Below are positions 33,932-42,966 of a stretch of DNA of 64,000 nt, one piece after another. The number at the start of each line of letters is the position of its first letter. Position 1 is the stretch's first letter. The notes under the pieces are model-generated. The model saw only the letters and a list, made by a program, of their open reading frames with translations. It searched no databases and had not been told where the DNA came from. The position numbers and the translations under genes are program-made. Origin of the DNA: Flammeovirgaceae bacterium UBA2366 (GTDB lineage: Bacteria > Bacteroidota > Bacteroidia > Cytophagales > Cyclobacteriaceae); contig DDTK01000007.1 of NCBI GenBank assembly GCA_002344065.1, positions 124,001 through 188,000 on the forward strand. The letters are read 5' to 3'.

Positions 33932-34468
33932 TTAAGCTTGTGCTTCTGAAGTAGGTTCAGTTGCTGCGGCCTCACCCTCGGTTGAGGCTTCAGCGGCTGG
34001 CGCGGTAACAACTTCTGCCTTCTTGCGAATAGCTTCAGCGCGGGCTTCTTTAATCTTAGCTTCAGCTTCTTTGCGTGCTTTGGCTTTTGCCTGCTTGTCG
34101 TCAGCAAGAGTATCTATTCTGCCTTTGATTTTGGCTTCTTTAGCTTGTTTCCAATCATTTAGTTTGCGGTCGGCATCATCTTGTGAGATGGCGCCTTTAA
34201 TCACGCCAATCTGAAGGTGCTTGCGCAACATTATGCCACGGTAAGAAAGCATTGCTTTTACCGTGTCGGTAGGTTGTGCACCATTCATTAGCCATTGGAA
34301 GGCCTTTTCTTCGTCTAATTCAATGCTGGCCGGAACCGTTAACGGGTTATACGTACCAATCTTTTCAATAAAGCGACCATCACGTGGTGCTCTGGCGTCA
34401 GCGATGATTACATCGTACTTCGCCAGTTTTTTGCGGCCTCTGCGGGCCAATCTGATTTTAACTGCCAT
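33932..34468 (-). CDS. rpsP: Small-subunit ribosomal protein S16 with long C-terminal extension
   Basis: 30S assembly protein. The first 80 residues are canonical (MAVKIRLARRGRKKLAKYDV, FIEKIGTYNP, NGAQPTDTVKAML). About 100 more residues follow: a Lys/Ala/Glu-rich helical stretch (about 95-150) and an acidic Ala/Thr/Glu tail. E. coli S16 has 82 residues. Long S16 tails of this kind are, I believe, frequent in Bacteroidota. An exact promoter core is 51 bases upstream, and a terminator follows immediately. Confidence 0.97.
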   Translation of the reverse strand: MAVKIRLARRGRKKLAKYDVIIADARAPRDGRFIEKIGTYNPLTVPASIELDEEKAFQWLMNGAQPTDTVKAMLSYRGIMLRKHLQIGVIKGAISQDDADRKLNDWKQAKEAKIKGRIDTLADDKQAKAKARKEAEAKIKEARAEAIRKKAEVVTAPAAEASTEGEAAATEPTSEAQA

Positions 34469-34518
34469 TTTCTTTTCAGTTTAATTGTTGGAACTCGTCC
34501 TTTTTAATATTTGGGCTG

Positions 34519-34526
34519 CAAATATA
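34519..34526 (-). promoter_or_regulatory. Promoter -7 box of rpsP (TATATTTG)
   Basis: Exact TAnnTTTG match on the minus strand in the divergent rpsP-sucA gap, followed by CAGCCC. Confidence 0.65.
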
Positions 34527-34636
34527 GGCTTTTTGGAAGCACCGACAATCCCATGTACAAAGAAAGTTGTTGATAAGGGGTGTTTTAAATAATTGTTTAA
34601 GCGAGTGTTCAATTTTTTAATCCTGAAAGGGTTCAA

Positions 34637-34644
34637 TACATTTG
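34637..34644 (+). promoter_or_regulatory. Promoter -7 box of sucA-sucB (TACATTTG)
   Basis: Exact TAnnTTTG match, 22 bases before the sucA ATG at 34666. Confidence 0.6.
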
Positions 34645-34665
34645 ATTTCTCATCTCTTTTGAACC

Positions 34666-37392
34666 ATGGATAAATACTCCTACCTCTCCAGTGCCGATGT
34701 GGGCTACCTCGATCAGCTCTATCAAAGTTATAAAACTGACCCCTCCAGCGTTGATGCCACCTGGCAGAAATTTTTTGAAGGGTATGAATTCTCCCAACAG
34801 CGCTATGGCGAAAATGGCGCAAGCACTGGCGTAACCGACACACACGCCATAAAAGAAACACAGGTGCGCAACCTGATTTTTGCTTACCGCTCCTTCGGAC
34901 ACCTGGCCTCAAAAACCAACCCTGTACGGGAGCGAAGGAATCATAATGTCCATTTCGATTTGAAATTCTTTGGATTGTCTGAGGCTGATCTGGATGTAGA
35001 ATTTGACGTAGCGAATGAAATCGGGATGAACCGCACTTCATTACGAAACATTGTAGAAAAACTTAAGACAGTTTATTTGGGTCCGATTGGATTTGAATAC
35101 AACTATATACGCAATGATGATATTCGTCTTTGGTTTTTCAACAAATGCGAAAATGAATATTTCAACCACAACCCAAGCCTTGACGAAAAGAAACGAATCT
35201 TAAGCAAGTTGAATGAGGCGGTGGTATTTGAGAATTTTCTTCACACAAAATTTTTAGGACAGAAACGATTTTCACTGGAAGGTGGTGAGAATACCATACC
35301 CGCACTTCAAGCCATTATCAACAAGGCTGCAGAGTTGGATGTTAAAGAAGTAGTTATTGGAATGGCACACCGGGGCAGACTGAATGTGTTATCCAACATC
35401 CTGGGCAAGACTTATGAGCAAATCTTCACAGAGTTTGAAGGCAGTGTTAACCCTGATGCCACCATGGGTGATGGTGATGTGAAGTATCATCTGGGGTATG
35501 CCAGCCGTATTGAAACACCTTCAGGTAAAAAGATTTATGTAAAACTTACTCCTAACCCATCGCACCTGGAAGCAGTTAACCCATTGGTAGTTGGGTATAC
35601 GCGTGGCCAAATTGACGATGAATTTGGTGGCGACCTGAAAAAGGCCATGGCCATTCTTATTCATGGTGATGCAGCCGTGGCCGGACAAGGCATAGTTTAT
35701 GAAGTTGCACAAATGTCAGGATTACCCGGTTATACTACTGGGGGCACAGTTCATTTTGTAATCAATAATCAGGTAGGATTTACAACCGACTACGATGATG
35801 CGCGCACTTCAATTTACTGTACAGATGTTTCCAAGATTATTGATGCACCTGTGCTGCATGTGAATGGCGATGATGCAGAAGCTGTCACGTTTGCCTCCAA
35901 CCTTGCCGTAGAATACAGACAAAAATTTGGTAAGGATATTTTTATTGATTTGCTATGTTACCGCAGGCATGGGCATAACGAAAGTGATGAACCCAAATTC
36001 ACACAGCCTAAACTTTATAATATTATTGCCAAGCATCCTAACCCGCGTGAAGTTTACGTGAAGAAGCTGGCGAATAGTGGTGTAGATGCGGCTGCGCTGG
36101 CAGAGGAGATGGACAAGAACTTTCGCAACCAGTTGCAAGACAGACTTAACGAAGTAAAACAAAAACCACTTCCTTATAAATTTCAGGAGAGTGAGGAAGA
36201 GTGGGCATCCATGAGAAAAGCCGTTAATGAGGATTTTGATCAATCACCAAACACCTCTATTCCGCAGGCAACGGTTGAAAAGGTGGGCAAAGCGTTAACC
36301 ACCGTTCCGGATGGCTTTAAGCCGATCAAGCAGATTGAAAAATTATTGAAAGATCGTAAAACAGCATTCTTTGATGAAAAGCAACTGGGGTGGGCCGAGG
36401 CCGAGTTGCTCGCTTTCGGTTCATTGTTGACTGAGAAATATATTGTACGTATGTCAGGGCAGGATGTGAAGCGCGGAACATTCTCGCATCGGCACGCCTA
36501 TTTCTGGGATGTTAACACCAATCAATCCTACTCCGGCTTAAATCATATTTCCCCGGATCAGGCGAAGTTGCACCTCTATAACTCATTGCTTTCCGAATTT
36601 GGTGTGATGGGTTTTGAATATGGTTATTCCATGGCAACCCCGCACGCGCTTGTAATTTGGGAAGCGCAGTTTGGTGATTTTGTTAATGGAGCACAGGTAA
36701 TTATCGACCAGTTCATCACCAGTGCCGAATCAAAGTGGCAACGACAAAATGGTTTGGTGTTGTTACTTCCTCATGGCTATGAAGGTCAGGGACCGGAGCA
36801 CTCCAGTGCCAAACCTGAACGCTTCTTGCAGCAGGCAGCAGAACTGAATATGGTAGTAGCCAACATGACTTCTGCAGCCAACTATTTTCATTTATTGAGA
36901 CGACAGGTAAAATGGGAATTCCGCAAGCCTTGTGTTGTCTTTTCGCCCAAATCACTCCTACGCCATCCGGGTGTTACCTCCCCGGTAAAGGAATTTACTT
37001 CCGGAACGTTTATGGAGGTGCTGGATGATCCGAATGCGAATGCCAAAGATGTTAAACGTGTTGTACTTTGTACCGGTAAGATATTTTTCGATCTACAGGA
37101 ATACCAGCAAAAGAAGAAAATCAAGAACACGGCATTAGTTCGCCTGGAGCAACTTTATCCTTTCCCGAAAAAACAATTGGACAATGTTTTGAAAAAATAT
37201 AAAAATGCTGAATTGATCTGGGCACAGGAAGAACCTCACAACATGGGGTACCGGGCGTATATGCAGCGGTTCATGCCGGAGATTGATCTGAAACTAGTGG
37301 CCCGCAAATCAAGCGCATCACCGGCAACGGGCTACTCCAAAGTTCATAAAGCTGAGCAGGAAAAAATCATAAGCCTTGCTTTCGAGATCTAA
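34666..37392 (+). CDS. sucA: 2-oxoglutarate dehydrogenase E1 component
   Basis: Thiamine-diphosphate enzyme that decarboxylates 2-oxoglutarate in the TCA cycle and reductively succinylates the E2 lipoyl arm. The protein starts MDKYSYLSSADVGYLDQLYQSYK, matching the N-terminal E2-binding helix of E1o. It has GMAHRGRLNVL (232-240) and FGVMGFEYGYSM plus HGYEGQGPEHSSA in the transketolase-like C-terminal half. The length of 908 is normal. It is followed 39 bases later by the E2 gene. Confidence 0.97.
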   Translation: MDKYSYLSSADVGYLDQLYQSYKTDPSSVDATWQKFFEGYEFSQQRYGENGASTGVTDTHAIKETQVRNLIFAYRSFGHLASKTNPVRERRNHNVHFDLKFFGLSEADLDVEFDVANEIGMNRTSLRNIVEKLKTVYLGPIGFEYNYIRNDDIRLWFFNKCENEYFNHNPSLDEKKRILSKLNEAVVFENFLHTKFLGQKRFSLEGGENTIPALQAIINKAAELDVKEVVIGMAHRGRLNVLSNILGKTYEQIFTEFEGSVNPDATMGDGDVKYHLGYASRIETPSGKKIYVKLTPNPSHLEAVNPLVVGYTRGQIDDEFGGDLKKAMAILIHGDAAVAGQGIVYEVAQMSGLPGYTTGGTVHFVINNQVGFTTDYDDARTSIYCTDVSKIIDAPVLHVNGDDAEAVTFASNLAVEYRQKFGKDIFIDLLCYRRHGHNESDEPKFTQPKLYNIIAKHPNPREVYVKKLANSGVDAAALAEEMDKNFRNQLQDRLNEVKQKPLPYKFQESEEEWASMRKAVNEDFDQSPNTSIPQATVEKVGKALTTVPDGFKPIKQIEKLLKDRKTAFFDEKQLGWAEAELLAFGSLLTEKYIVRMSGQDVKRGTFSHRHAYFWDVNTNQSYSGLNHISPDQAKLHLYNSLLSEFGVMGFEYGYSMATPHALVIWEAQFGDFVNGAQVIIDQFITSAESKWQRQNGLVLLLPHGYEGQGPEHSSAKPERFLQQAAELNMVVANMTSAANYFHLLRRQVKWEFRKPCVVFSPKSLLRHPGVTSPVKEFTSGTFMEVLDDPNANAKDVKRVVLCTGKIFFDLQEYQQKKKIKNTALVRLEQLYPFPKKQLDNVLKKYKNAELIWAQEEPHNMGYRAYMQRFMPEIDLKLVARKSSASPATGYSKVHKAEQEKIISLAFEI

Positions 37393-37431
37393 TATTTTAA
37401 AAACCCCCACTATAAAATCTAAAATCAAATC

Positions 37432-38949
37432 ATGGCTATACAAGTAAAAGTACCCACTGTTGGCGAGTCAATTACAGAAGTAACGGTTGCCAACTGGACA
37501 AAAAAAGATGGCGATGCTGTGCAGATGGATGAAGTAATTGCTGAGTTGGAATCGGATAAAGCAACCTTTGAATTAACGGCTCCGGCAGCAGGTATCTTAC
37601 GTATAAAAAAACAAGTTGGAGATGCTGTTCCCATTGGGGAGTTGATTTGTGAGATTGAAGAATCGGCAGGCGCTGCTACTCCTAAATCAGAGAGCAAACC
37701 CACAACGGCAGCAACTTCTTCATCAGCAGAGCCAAAGGCTACTGGTGCCGTAAAGGAAATGAAAGTGCCTGCGGTAGGAGAGTCCATCACCGAAGTCACC
37801 ATTTCTACCTGGCTAAAAAAGGATGGCGATTTTGTAAAACTGGATGAGGTAATTGCAGAAGTGGAATCCGATAAAGCAACTTTTGAGTTGCCCGCAGAAG
37901 CTAACGGTATTCTTAGAATTGTTGCGAAAGAAAAAGATACGTTGCCTATTGGCGGACTTATTTGCAAGATTGAAGTGATGGAGGGAGCACCTGCTGGTGA
38001 GCAGGCAACGGCAAAGCCAGCCGAAGCAACTGCCTCTCCCGCTGGTGATAAGTCGTATGCAGCCGGTCACCCTTCACCGGCAGCAGCAAAAATTCTGGAT
38101 GAAAAAGGCATTGCGGCTTCTCAGGTGCAAGGTTCCGGTGTTGGTGGAAGAATAACCAAGGAAGATGCTGCGAAAGCGCAACCCGGGGCTAAACAAGAGC
38201 CTGCCAAACAAGCGGCCTCAGGCCCACCGGTTATTGGTGGCGGTGTTTCCCGAAATCAGCGCAGGGAGAAGATGACATCCTTGCGAAAAACTATTGCCCG
38301 CAGACTGGTAGCTGTGAAAAATGAAACGGCCATGCTCACCACCTTCAACGAGGTGGACATGAAACCGATTATGGACATGCGTGCCAAATACAAGGATAAG
38401 TTCAAGGAAAAATACGGTGTTGGTCTTGGCTTCATGTCATTTTTCACAAAAGCTGTTTGTCAAGCGTTGAAGGAATGGCCTTCTGTAAATGCGCAGATTG
38501 ATGGCGATGAAATAGTGTACAATGATTTTTGTGACATCTCTATTGCCGTATCTACACCTCGTGGTTTAGTGGTGCCCGTAATCCGGAATGCTGAATCACT
38601 TTCATTCGATCAGATTGAAATGGAGATTGGAAGGCTAGCTGCCCGCGGACGTGATGGAAAACTTTCGATTGAAGAGATGACTGGCGGAACGTTCTCCATT
38701 ACCAATGGAGGCGTATTTGGTTCGATGTTATCAACACCAATTATTAACCCTCCTCAATCGGCCATTTTGGGTATGCACAATATTGTTGAGCGGGCCGTGG
38801 TTAAAAACGGACAAGTGGTAGTTACACCTGTAATGTATGTGGCCATGTCCTACGATCACCGCATTATTGATGGCCGTGAATCGGTGAGCTTCCTGGTACG
38901 GGTGAAGGAAATGCTGGAAGATCCAGGACGGTTGATATTGGGCATCTAA
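37432..38949 (+). CDS. sucB: 2-oxoglutarate dehydrogenase E2 (dihydrolipoyl succinyltransferase) with two lipoyl domains
   Basis: Transfers succinyl from the lipoyl arm to CoA. Two lipoyl domains lie in tandem (about 1-77 and 109-183), each with ESDKATFEL and a lipoylatable Lys (K43, K148). Pro/Ala/Thr-rich linkers follow, then an E3-binding domain (213-248, HPSPAAAKILDEKG) and the catalytic core with SYDHRIIDG (His476, Asp480). Most E2o proteins have a single lipoyl domain; this one resembles the multi-lipoyl layout of pyruvate-dehydrogenase E2. Placement after sucA and before an E3 gene supports the E2o role. Confidence 0.95.
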   Translation: MAIQVKVPTVGESITEVTVANWTKKDGDAVQMDEVIAELESDKATFELTAPAAGILRIKKQVGDAVPIGELICEIEESAGAATPKSESKPTTAATSSSAEPKATGAVKEMKVPAVGESITEVTISTWLKKDGDFVKLDEVIAEVESDKATFELPAEANGILRIVAKEKDTLPIGGLICKIEVMEGAPAGEQATAKPAEATASPAGDKSYAAGHPSPAAAKILDEKGIAASQVQGSGVGGRITKEDAAKAQPGAKQEPAKQAASGPPVIGGGVSRNQRREKMTSLRKTIARRLVAVKNETAMLTTFNEVDMKPIMDMRAKYKDKFKEKYGVGLGFMSFFTKAVCQALKEWPSVNAQIDGDEIVYNDFCDISIAVSTPRGLVVPVIRNAESLSFDQIEMEIGRLAARGRDGKLSIEEMTGGTFSITNGGVFGSMLSTPIINPPQSAILGMHNIVERAVVKNGQVVVTPVMYVAMSYDHRIIDGRESVSFLVRVKEMLEDPGRLILGI

Positions 38950-39031
38950 GAACTCACCCCCTAAACCCCCTTGCCTATTTGAAAGAGTAGGACACTTTAT
39001 TTTAATTAAAATCCTCTTTAAATTTTTGCTT

Positions 39032-40429
39032 ATGGATTATCAAGTGATAGTAATTGGTTCTGGTCCCGGTGGCTATGTTGCTGCCATTCGTTGCGCACAG
39101 CTTGGTCTTAAGACTGCGATCATAGAAAAATATAGCACGTTGGGTGGTACCTGTTTAAATGTTGGATGCATTCCCTCAAAAGCATTGCTTGATTCGTCTG
39201 AGCATTTTTACAATGCAGGACACACCTTTGCTGAGCATGGCATTGAAATATCAAAACCAAAGGCCAACATTACACAAATGATTGCGCGCAAAGGTGGTGT
39301 AGTAAAAGCTAATGTTGATGGCATCGCTTATCTGATGAAGAAAAATAAGATTGATATTCACACCGGTGTCGGGTCGTTTGTCGATAAAAACACAATCAAA
39401 ATCACCCCAGCAGATGGAAAGTCAAAAACCATAACAGGTGAAAAAATTATTATTGCAACTGGTTCAAAGCCAACCCCACTTCCATTTGCGCCTTTTGATA
39501 AGAAACGAATCATCTCCAGCACGGAAGCATTAGAGTTAAAGGAAATTCCTAAACACCTGATTGTAGTGGGGGGAGGTGTAATCGGTATGGAGTTAGGCTC
39601 TGTCTATGCCCGCATCGGTTCAAAAGTAACGGTGGTTGAATTTCTGGATAGCATTATCCCAACTATGGATGGAACGATGGGTAAGGAACTGCAAAAGTCA
39701 ACCAAGAAACTGGGTATTGACTTTTACCTGGGTCATAAAGTTACCGCAATCGAAAATAAAGGGAAGGAAGTTTTGCTGAAAGCAGAGGATAAAGCAGGTA
39801 AACAAATTGAATTGAAAGGTGATTATTGTCTGGTGAGTATTGGCCGCAGACCGTATACAGAAGGGCTAGGTCTTGATAAGGTTGGCATTGAAACGGACCG
39901 TGGACAAATACCAGTGGATAATCACCTGAAAACAAAAGTTGATAATATTTATGCCATTGGTGATGTAGTTCGCGGAGCCATGCTGGCGCACAAAGCCGAA
40001 GAAGAGGGTGTAATGGTGGCTGAGCAATTGGCTGGACAAAAACCTCATATCAATTACAATTTAATTCCGGGAGTTGTATATACCTGGCCGGAGGTAGCCA
40101 GTGTTGGCTATACTGAAGAGCAATTAAAGAAGGATGGCAAAGCTTATAAAGTAGGTAGCTTTCCTTATAAAGCCCTCGGTCGTGCCCGTGCATCAATGGA
40201 CCTTGATGGTCTTGTAAAAATACTGGCGGATAAAAACACGGATGAAATTTTAGGTGTGCATATTATTGGTGCCCGCGCAGCCGATATGATTGCTGCCGGA
40301 GTGGTGGCTATGGAGTATCGTGCTTCAGCCGAAGATGTTGCCCGCATGTCGCATGCGCACCCTACCTATATGGAAGCGGTGAAAGAAGCCTGCCTGGCAG
40401 CAACAGCCAACCGGCCTTTGCATATGTAA
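39032..40429 (+). CDS. lpd: Dihydrolipoyl dehydrogenase (E3)
   Basis: FAD enzyme that re-oxidises the dihydrolipoyl arm with NAD+. It has IGSGPGGYVAAIRCAQLG for FAD, the redox disulphide GGTCLNVGCIPSK (C41, C46) and the C-terminal base motif HAHPTYMEA (His443, Glu448). ATG at 39032 is chosen over an in-frame TTG two codons upstream. It ends two bases before the convergent DUF4105 gene. It probably serves both 2-oxo-acid dehydrogenase complexes. Confidence 0.97.
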   Translation: MDYQVIVIGSGPGGYVAAIRCAQLGLKTAIIEKYSTLGGTCLNVGCIPSKALLDSSEHFYNAGHTFAEHGIEISKPKANITQMIARKGGVVKANVDGIAYLMKKNKIDIHTGVGSFVDKNTIKITPADGKSKTITGEKIIIATGSKPTPLPFAPFDKKRIISSTEALELKEIPKHLIVVGGGVIGMELGSVYARIGSKVTVVEFLDSIIPTMDGTMGKELQKSTKKLGIDFYLGHKVTAIENKGKEVLLKAEDKAGKQIELKGDYCLVSIGRRPYTEGLGLDKVGIETDRGQIPVDNHLKTKVDNIYAIGDVVRGAMLAHKAEEEGVMVAEQLAGQKPHINYNLIPGVVYTWPEVASVGYTEEQLKKDGKAYKVGSFPYKALGRARASMDLDGLVKILADKNTDEILGVHIIGARAADMIAAGVVAMEYRASAEDVARMSHAHPTYMEAVKEACLAATANRPLHM

Positions 40430-40431
40430 TG

Positions 40432-41574
40432 TTAGCGTTTGTACTGTGCGTATGCTCTTGCGCTTAGCGCAATGACAATAGGCACCAATGAAAAATGTAG
40501 CGTCTGCGGAAGCCAGGCCCATGAAACAAGTAGCAAGGAATTTGTAATTAATACGATCAGGAAATATTTCTTTACCCATTCGCGTGGTTTAAAAACAAGA
40601 AAAGCACTTGCAAAATGTGTGGGTAAAGCCCATAACACATTCAGGTTATTTGCCGCTGCGCGATGATCCGTAGCTACCCAAAGCAAAAACAGCAAAACAC
40701 CAATTAACCCAATAGCACCAAACAATAAGGCATCAAACCAGTTTGATGTTTTCCTTCGCTTAAAATCGTATAGGGTTAACGCCAGGGTTATTACTGCAAA
40801 CAATGAAAAAACATAAAGTGGCTGGAAGATGCCGTTGCTGAATGTTTCGGGTCTTGCTTCATACCGGATAACCTTTTGTTTTACAAGAGGCTTACCGTTA
40901 ATGGTGGCATGATCAAATCCATACTCAACATAGTCGGGCAGGAACATGTGCTCATAAGGCGTAGCGATTTTGTCCATTGGTAGCCCCAAACAAAGGTCAA
41001 TACCTAAATCGCCCCATGGCTGATACTTCAGGTAGAGATCCGTGAGCGCCCGGATCGATAATGGTTTAGTGATGTACGATCCATCAAAAACAACAGACAC
41101 ACCAAACACTTTCTGAACAATCTCCGGAAGTTTTGTGGCGCAGTTGTCGTAGAAGTAATCGTAAAAGTAAAATTGATTTTCAGGTTGTGCGTTCCATATC
41201 AGGTAATCGAACAACTCCTGCTTTTGTTCCAAGGTTAAATTCAATACTTGCTCATGAACATAGCGGTTATAGTATTGGTACACGTATTCAAAGCGCTCAA
41301 AATCCTGAACGGCCAGGCGGTATCGGTTATGCCCGCGGGCAAAGTTCAGGTAGAAATTCGGTTGATCGAAATCAAAAACACCATAGTTAAAGGCTGCATT
41401 AATGCCATTCACGGGATCATAAACCCGAAACGCACTGTGTCCAAAAGCAGTGAACACAGCCTCTTGTCCGGGGCCGCAGGTAATGACAGATATTTCTGCC
41501 TGTTCGGAAAGTGGTTGTGAAAAGGATGCAACAGCAACCAGTAAAGCAAGTAAACTATTAAATGCCTTTTTCAT
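40432..41574 (-). CDS. DUF4105 (Lnb N-terminal-like) periplasmic/membrane protein
   Basis: A signal peptide (about 1-20) is followed by a soluble domain with ISVITCGPGQ, FGHSAFRVYDP, YGVFDFDQPNFYLNFARG and FYDNCAT, the DUF4105 pattern. The conserved His and Cys in FGHSAF and DNCAT suggest a papain/NlpC-like thiol hydrolase site. About four or five hydrophobic segments make up the last third. The domain is found at the N-terminus of some lacto-N-biosidases, but its own activity is unknown. ATG at 41574 is preferred to a TTG six codons upstream. Confidence 0.8.
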   Translation of the reverse strand: MKKAFNSLLALLVAVASFSQPLSEQAEISVITCGPGQEAVFTAFGHSAFRVYDPVNGINAAFNYGVFDFDQPNFYLNFARGHNRYRLAVQDFERFEYVYQYYNRYVHEQVLNLTLEQKQELFDYLIWNAQPENQFYFYDYFYDNCATKLPEIVQKVFGVSVVFDGSYITKPLSIRALTDLYLKYQPWGDLGIDLCLGLPMDKIATPYEHMFLPDYVEYGFDHATINGKPLVKQKVIRYEARPETFSNGIFQPLYVFSLFAVITLALTLYDFKRRKTSNWFDALLFGAIGLIGVLLFLLWVATDHRAAANNLNVLWALPTHFASAFLVFKPREWVKKYFLIVLITNSLLLVSWAWLPQTLHFSLVPIVIALSARAYAQYKR

Positions 41575-41646
41575 GCTTGGAAAGATGGCCAATAAATGAG
41601 ATTAATTCAAACTACTTGTTATTTTGCCCGCAGTAAGAATTAATAA

Positions 41647-42966
41647 ATGGCGGTGAGTTTGAAAGGATTGGGTGATTGGCTCGGGGTGCGACATCCGGAA
41701 GATACAGGCATTTTTTTTACCACCCGAAGAACAGTCCTTTATGCAAGGATTCTGATACTAACGGGCTTTGCCATTTTACTAACGTTTATAAAAGATGCCC
41801 TTGATCAGGGTTTTTCTCCGGTGCCCATTGCTGTGTTTGTGCTTTTGGTGGTTGTGATCATAGCCTTTGCGCTTAACAAAAATGGTTACCCGCTGGCATC
41901 GAGGGTTATATTTCTATTATTATTAAATACAGTGATTGGGCTTTTGTGTTCGGTCATACCTCCGGAAAGACTGGCTTTCGTTTATTTCTTCCCATTAATC
42001 ATTATTGCTTTTGTAATTTTTGATGATCATCAAAAGCATTACCGCCAATTTTTTGTGAGCTTATCGTCCATTATCTTATTAATGCTTGTTGTTACTGATT
42101 TTAAGTTGTTTTGGGATTATGAACTATCAGTATCAGAGTTGGGGCAGCGGAATATGATCATTAATATGATCGTTAATATTTTGCTTATTTCCTTCTGCAT
42201 TGATTTTCTTATTCGCACCAATAAACGGGCGGAAGAGAATTTACGCAATCAGGCAGTTTATATCCAACAACAGAATGTTGAACTGAAGAAAATCAATACA
42301 GAACTTGATCGTTTTGTCTACAGTGCCTCCCACGATCTGCGCGCTCCGTTGGTGTCCATTCAGGGGCTTTCAAAACTTGCTATGGAAGAAGCGCAGAACG
42401 AAACCGATAAAAAATATTTTAGCTTGATCAATGATCGGGTAGTCAGACTGGATGATTTCATTCGTGATATTATTGAATATTCCCGAAACGCCAGAACGGA
42501 ACAAAAACTTGAATCATTTGCATTAGAACCAATGATTTCTGAAATCATTGAAAATCTTAAATATATACAAGGAGCCGACAAGATTGCTTTTCAGGTTGAG
42601 TGTATAGTTTCTGAAGTATACACGGATAAAAATCGTTTTAAGGTTGTGTTATCAAATATTATCGCTAATGCTATTAAGTATCATAACCTGAGAAGGGAAG
42701 ATCCACATGTCAAAATTTCGGCAGCGGTGGAAAATCAGAAACTTAATCTTTCCATTGCAGATAATGGCGTGGGAATACCAAAGGATTCTTTAACAAAAAT
42801 ATTCGATATGTTTTACAGGGCGAGCGATCGTGCCGGTGGATCGGGCCTTGGATTGTACATTGTGAAAGAAATGGTTGAGAAATTAGAAGGAACTATTAGC
42901 GTTGAGTCTGAGTTTGGTGAAGGCACAACGTTCTCGGTAACCATTCCCCTTCAATCAAAACAATAA
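41647..42966 (+). CDS. Membrane sensor histidine kinase
   Basis: Six predicted membrane helices (about 31-49, 60-77, 85-103, 110-127, 137-151, 169-188) form a 7TM-like or MASE-like sensor with little periplasmic loop. A short coiled coil (194-222), the HisKA H-box SASHDLRAPL (phospho-acceptor His229) and a HATPase with NIIANAIKYHN, DNGVGIP and GSGLGLYIVKEM follow. There is no receiver domain and no response regulator nearby. Its stop codon overlaps the ATG of the radical SAM gene (TAATG), so the two are translationally coupled. The signal is unknown. Confidence 0.93.
   Translation: MAVSLKGLGDWLGVRHPEDTGIFFTTRRTVLYARILILTGFAILLTFIKDALDQGFSPVPIAVFVLLVVVIIAFALNKNGYPLASRVIFLLLLNTVIGLLCSVIPPERLAFVYFFPLIIIAFVIFDDHQKHYRQFFVSLSSIILLMLVVTDFKLFWDYELSVSELGQRNMIINMIVNILLISFCIDFLIRTNKRAEENLRNQAVYIQQQNVELKKINTELDRFVYSASHDLRAPLVSIQGLSKLAMEEAQNETDKKYFSLINDRVVRLDDFIRDIIEYSRNARTEQKLESFALEPMISEIIENLKYIQGADKIAFQVECIVSEVYTDKNRFKVVLSNIIANAIKYHNLRREDPHVKISAAVENQKLNLSIADNGVGIPKDSLTKIFDMFYRASDRAGGSGLGLYIVKEMVEKLEGTISVESEFGEGTTFSVTIPLQSKQ

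Noticed and set aside
34481..35041. 186-codon leftward ORF over the rpsP promoter and sucA start
   Set aside because: It crosses the sucA coding region and the rpsP promoter, and its protein is low in recognisable structure; a frame shadow of sucA.
37425..37967. 180-codon leftward ORF with internal repeat over sucB
   Set aside because: The repeat is just the reverse-frame image of the two lipoyl domains.
38950..39031. C-rich stretch after sucB as a repeat or terminator
   Set aside because: CACCCCCTAAACCCCC has no pairing partner and no T run; at most a decayed fragment of an intergenic repeat.
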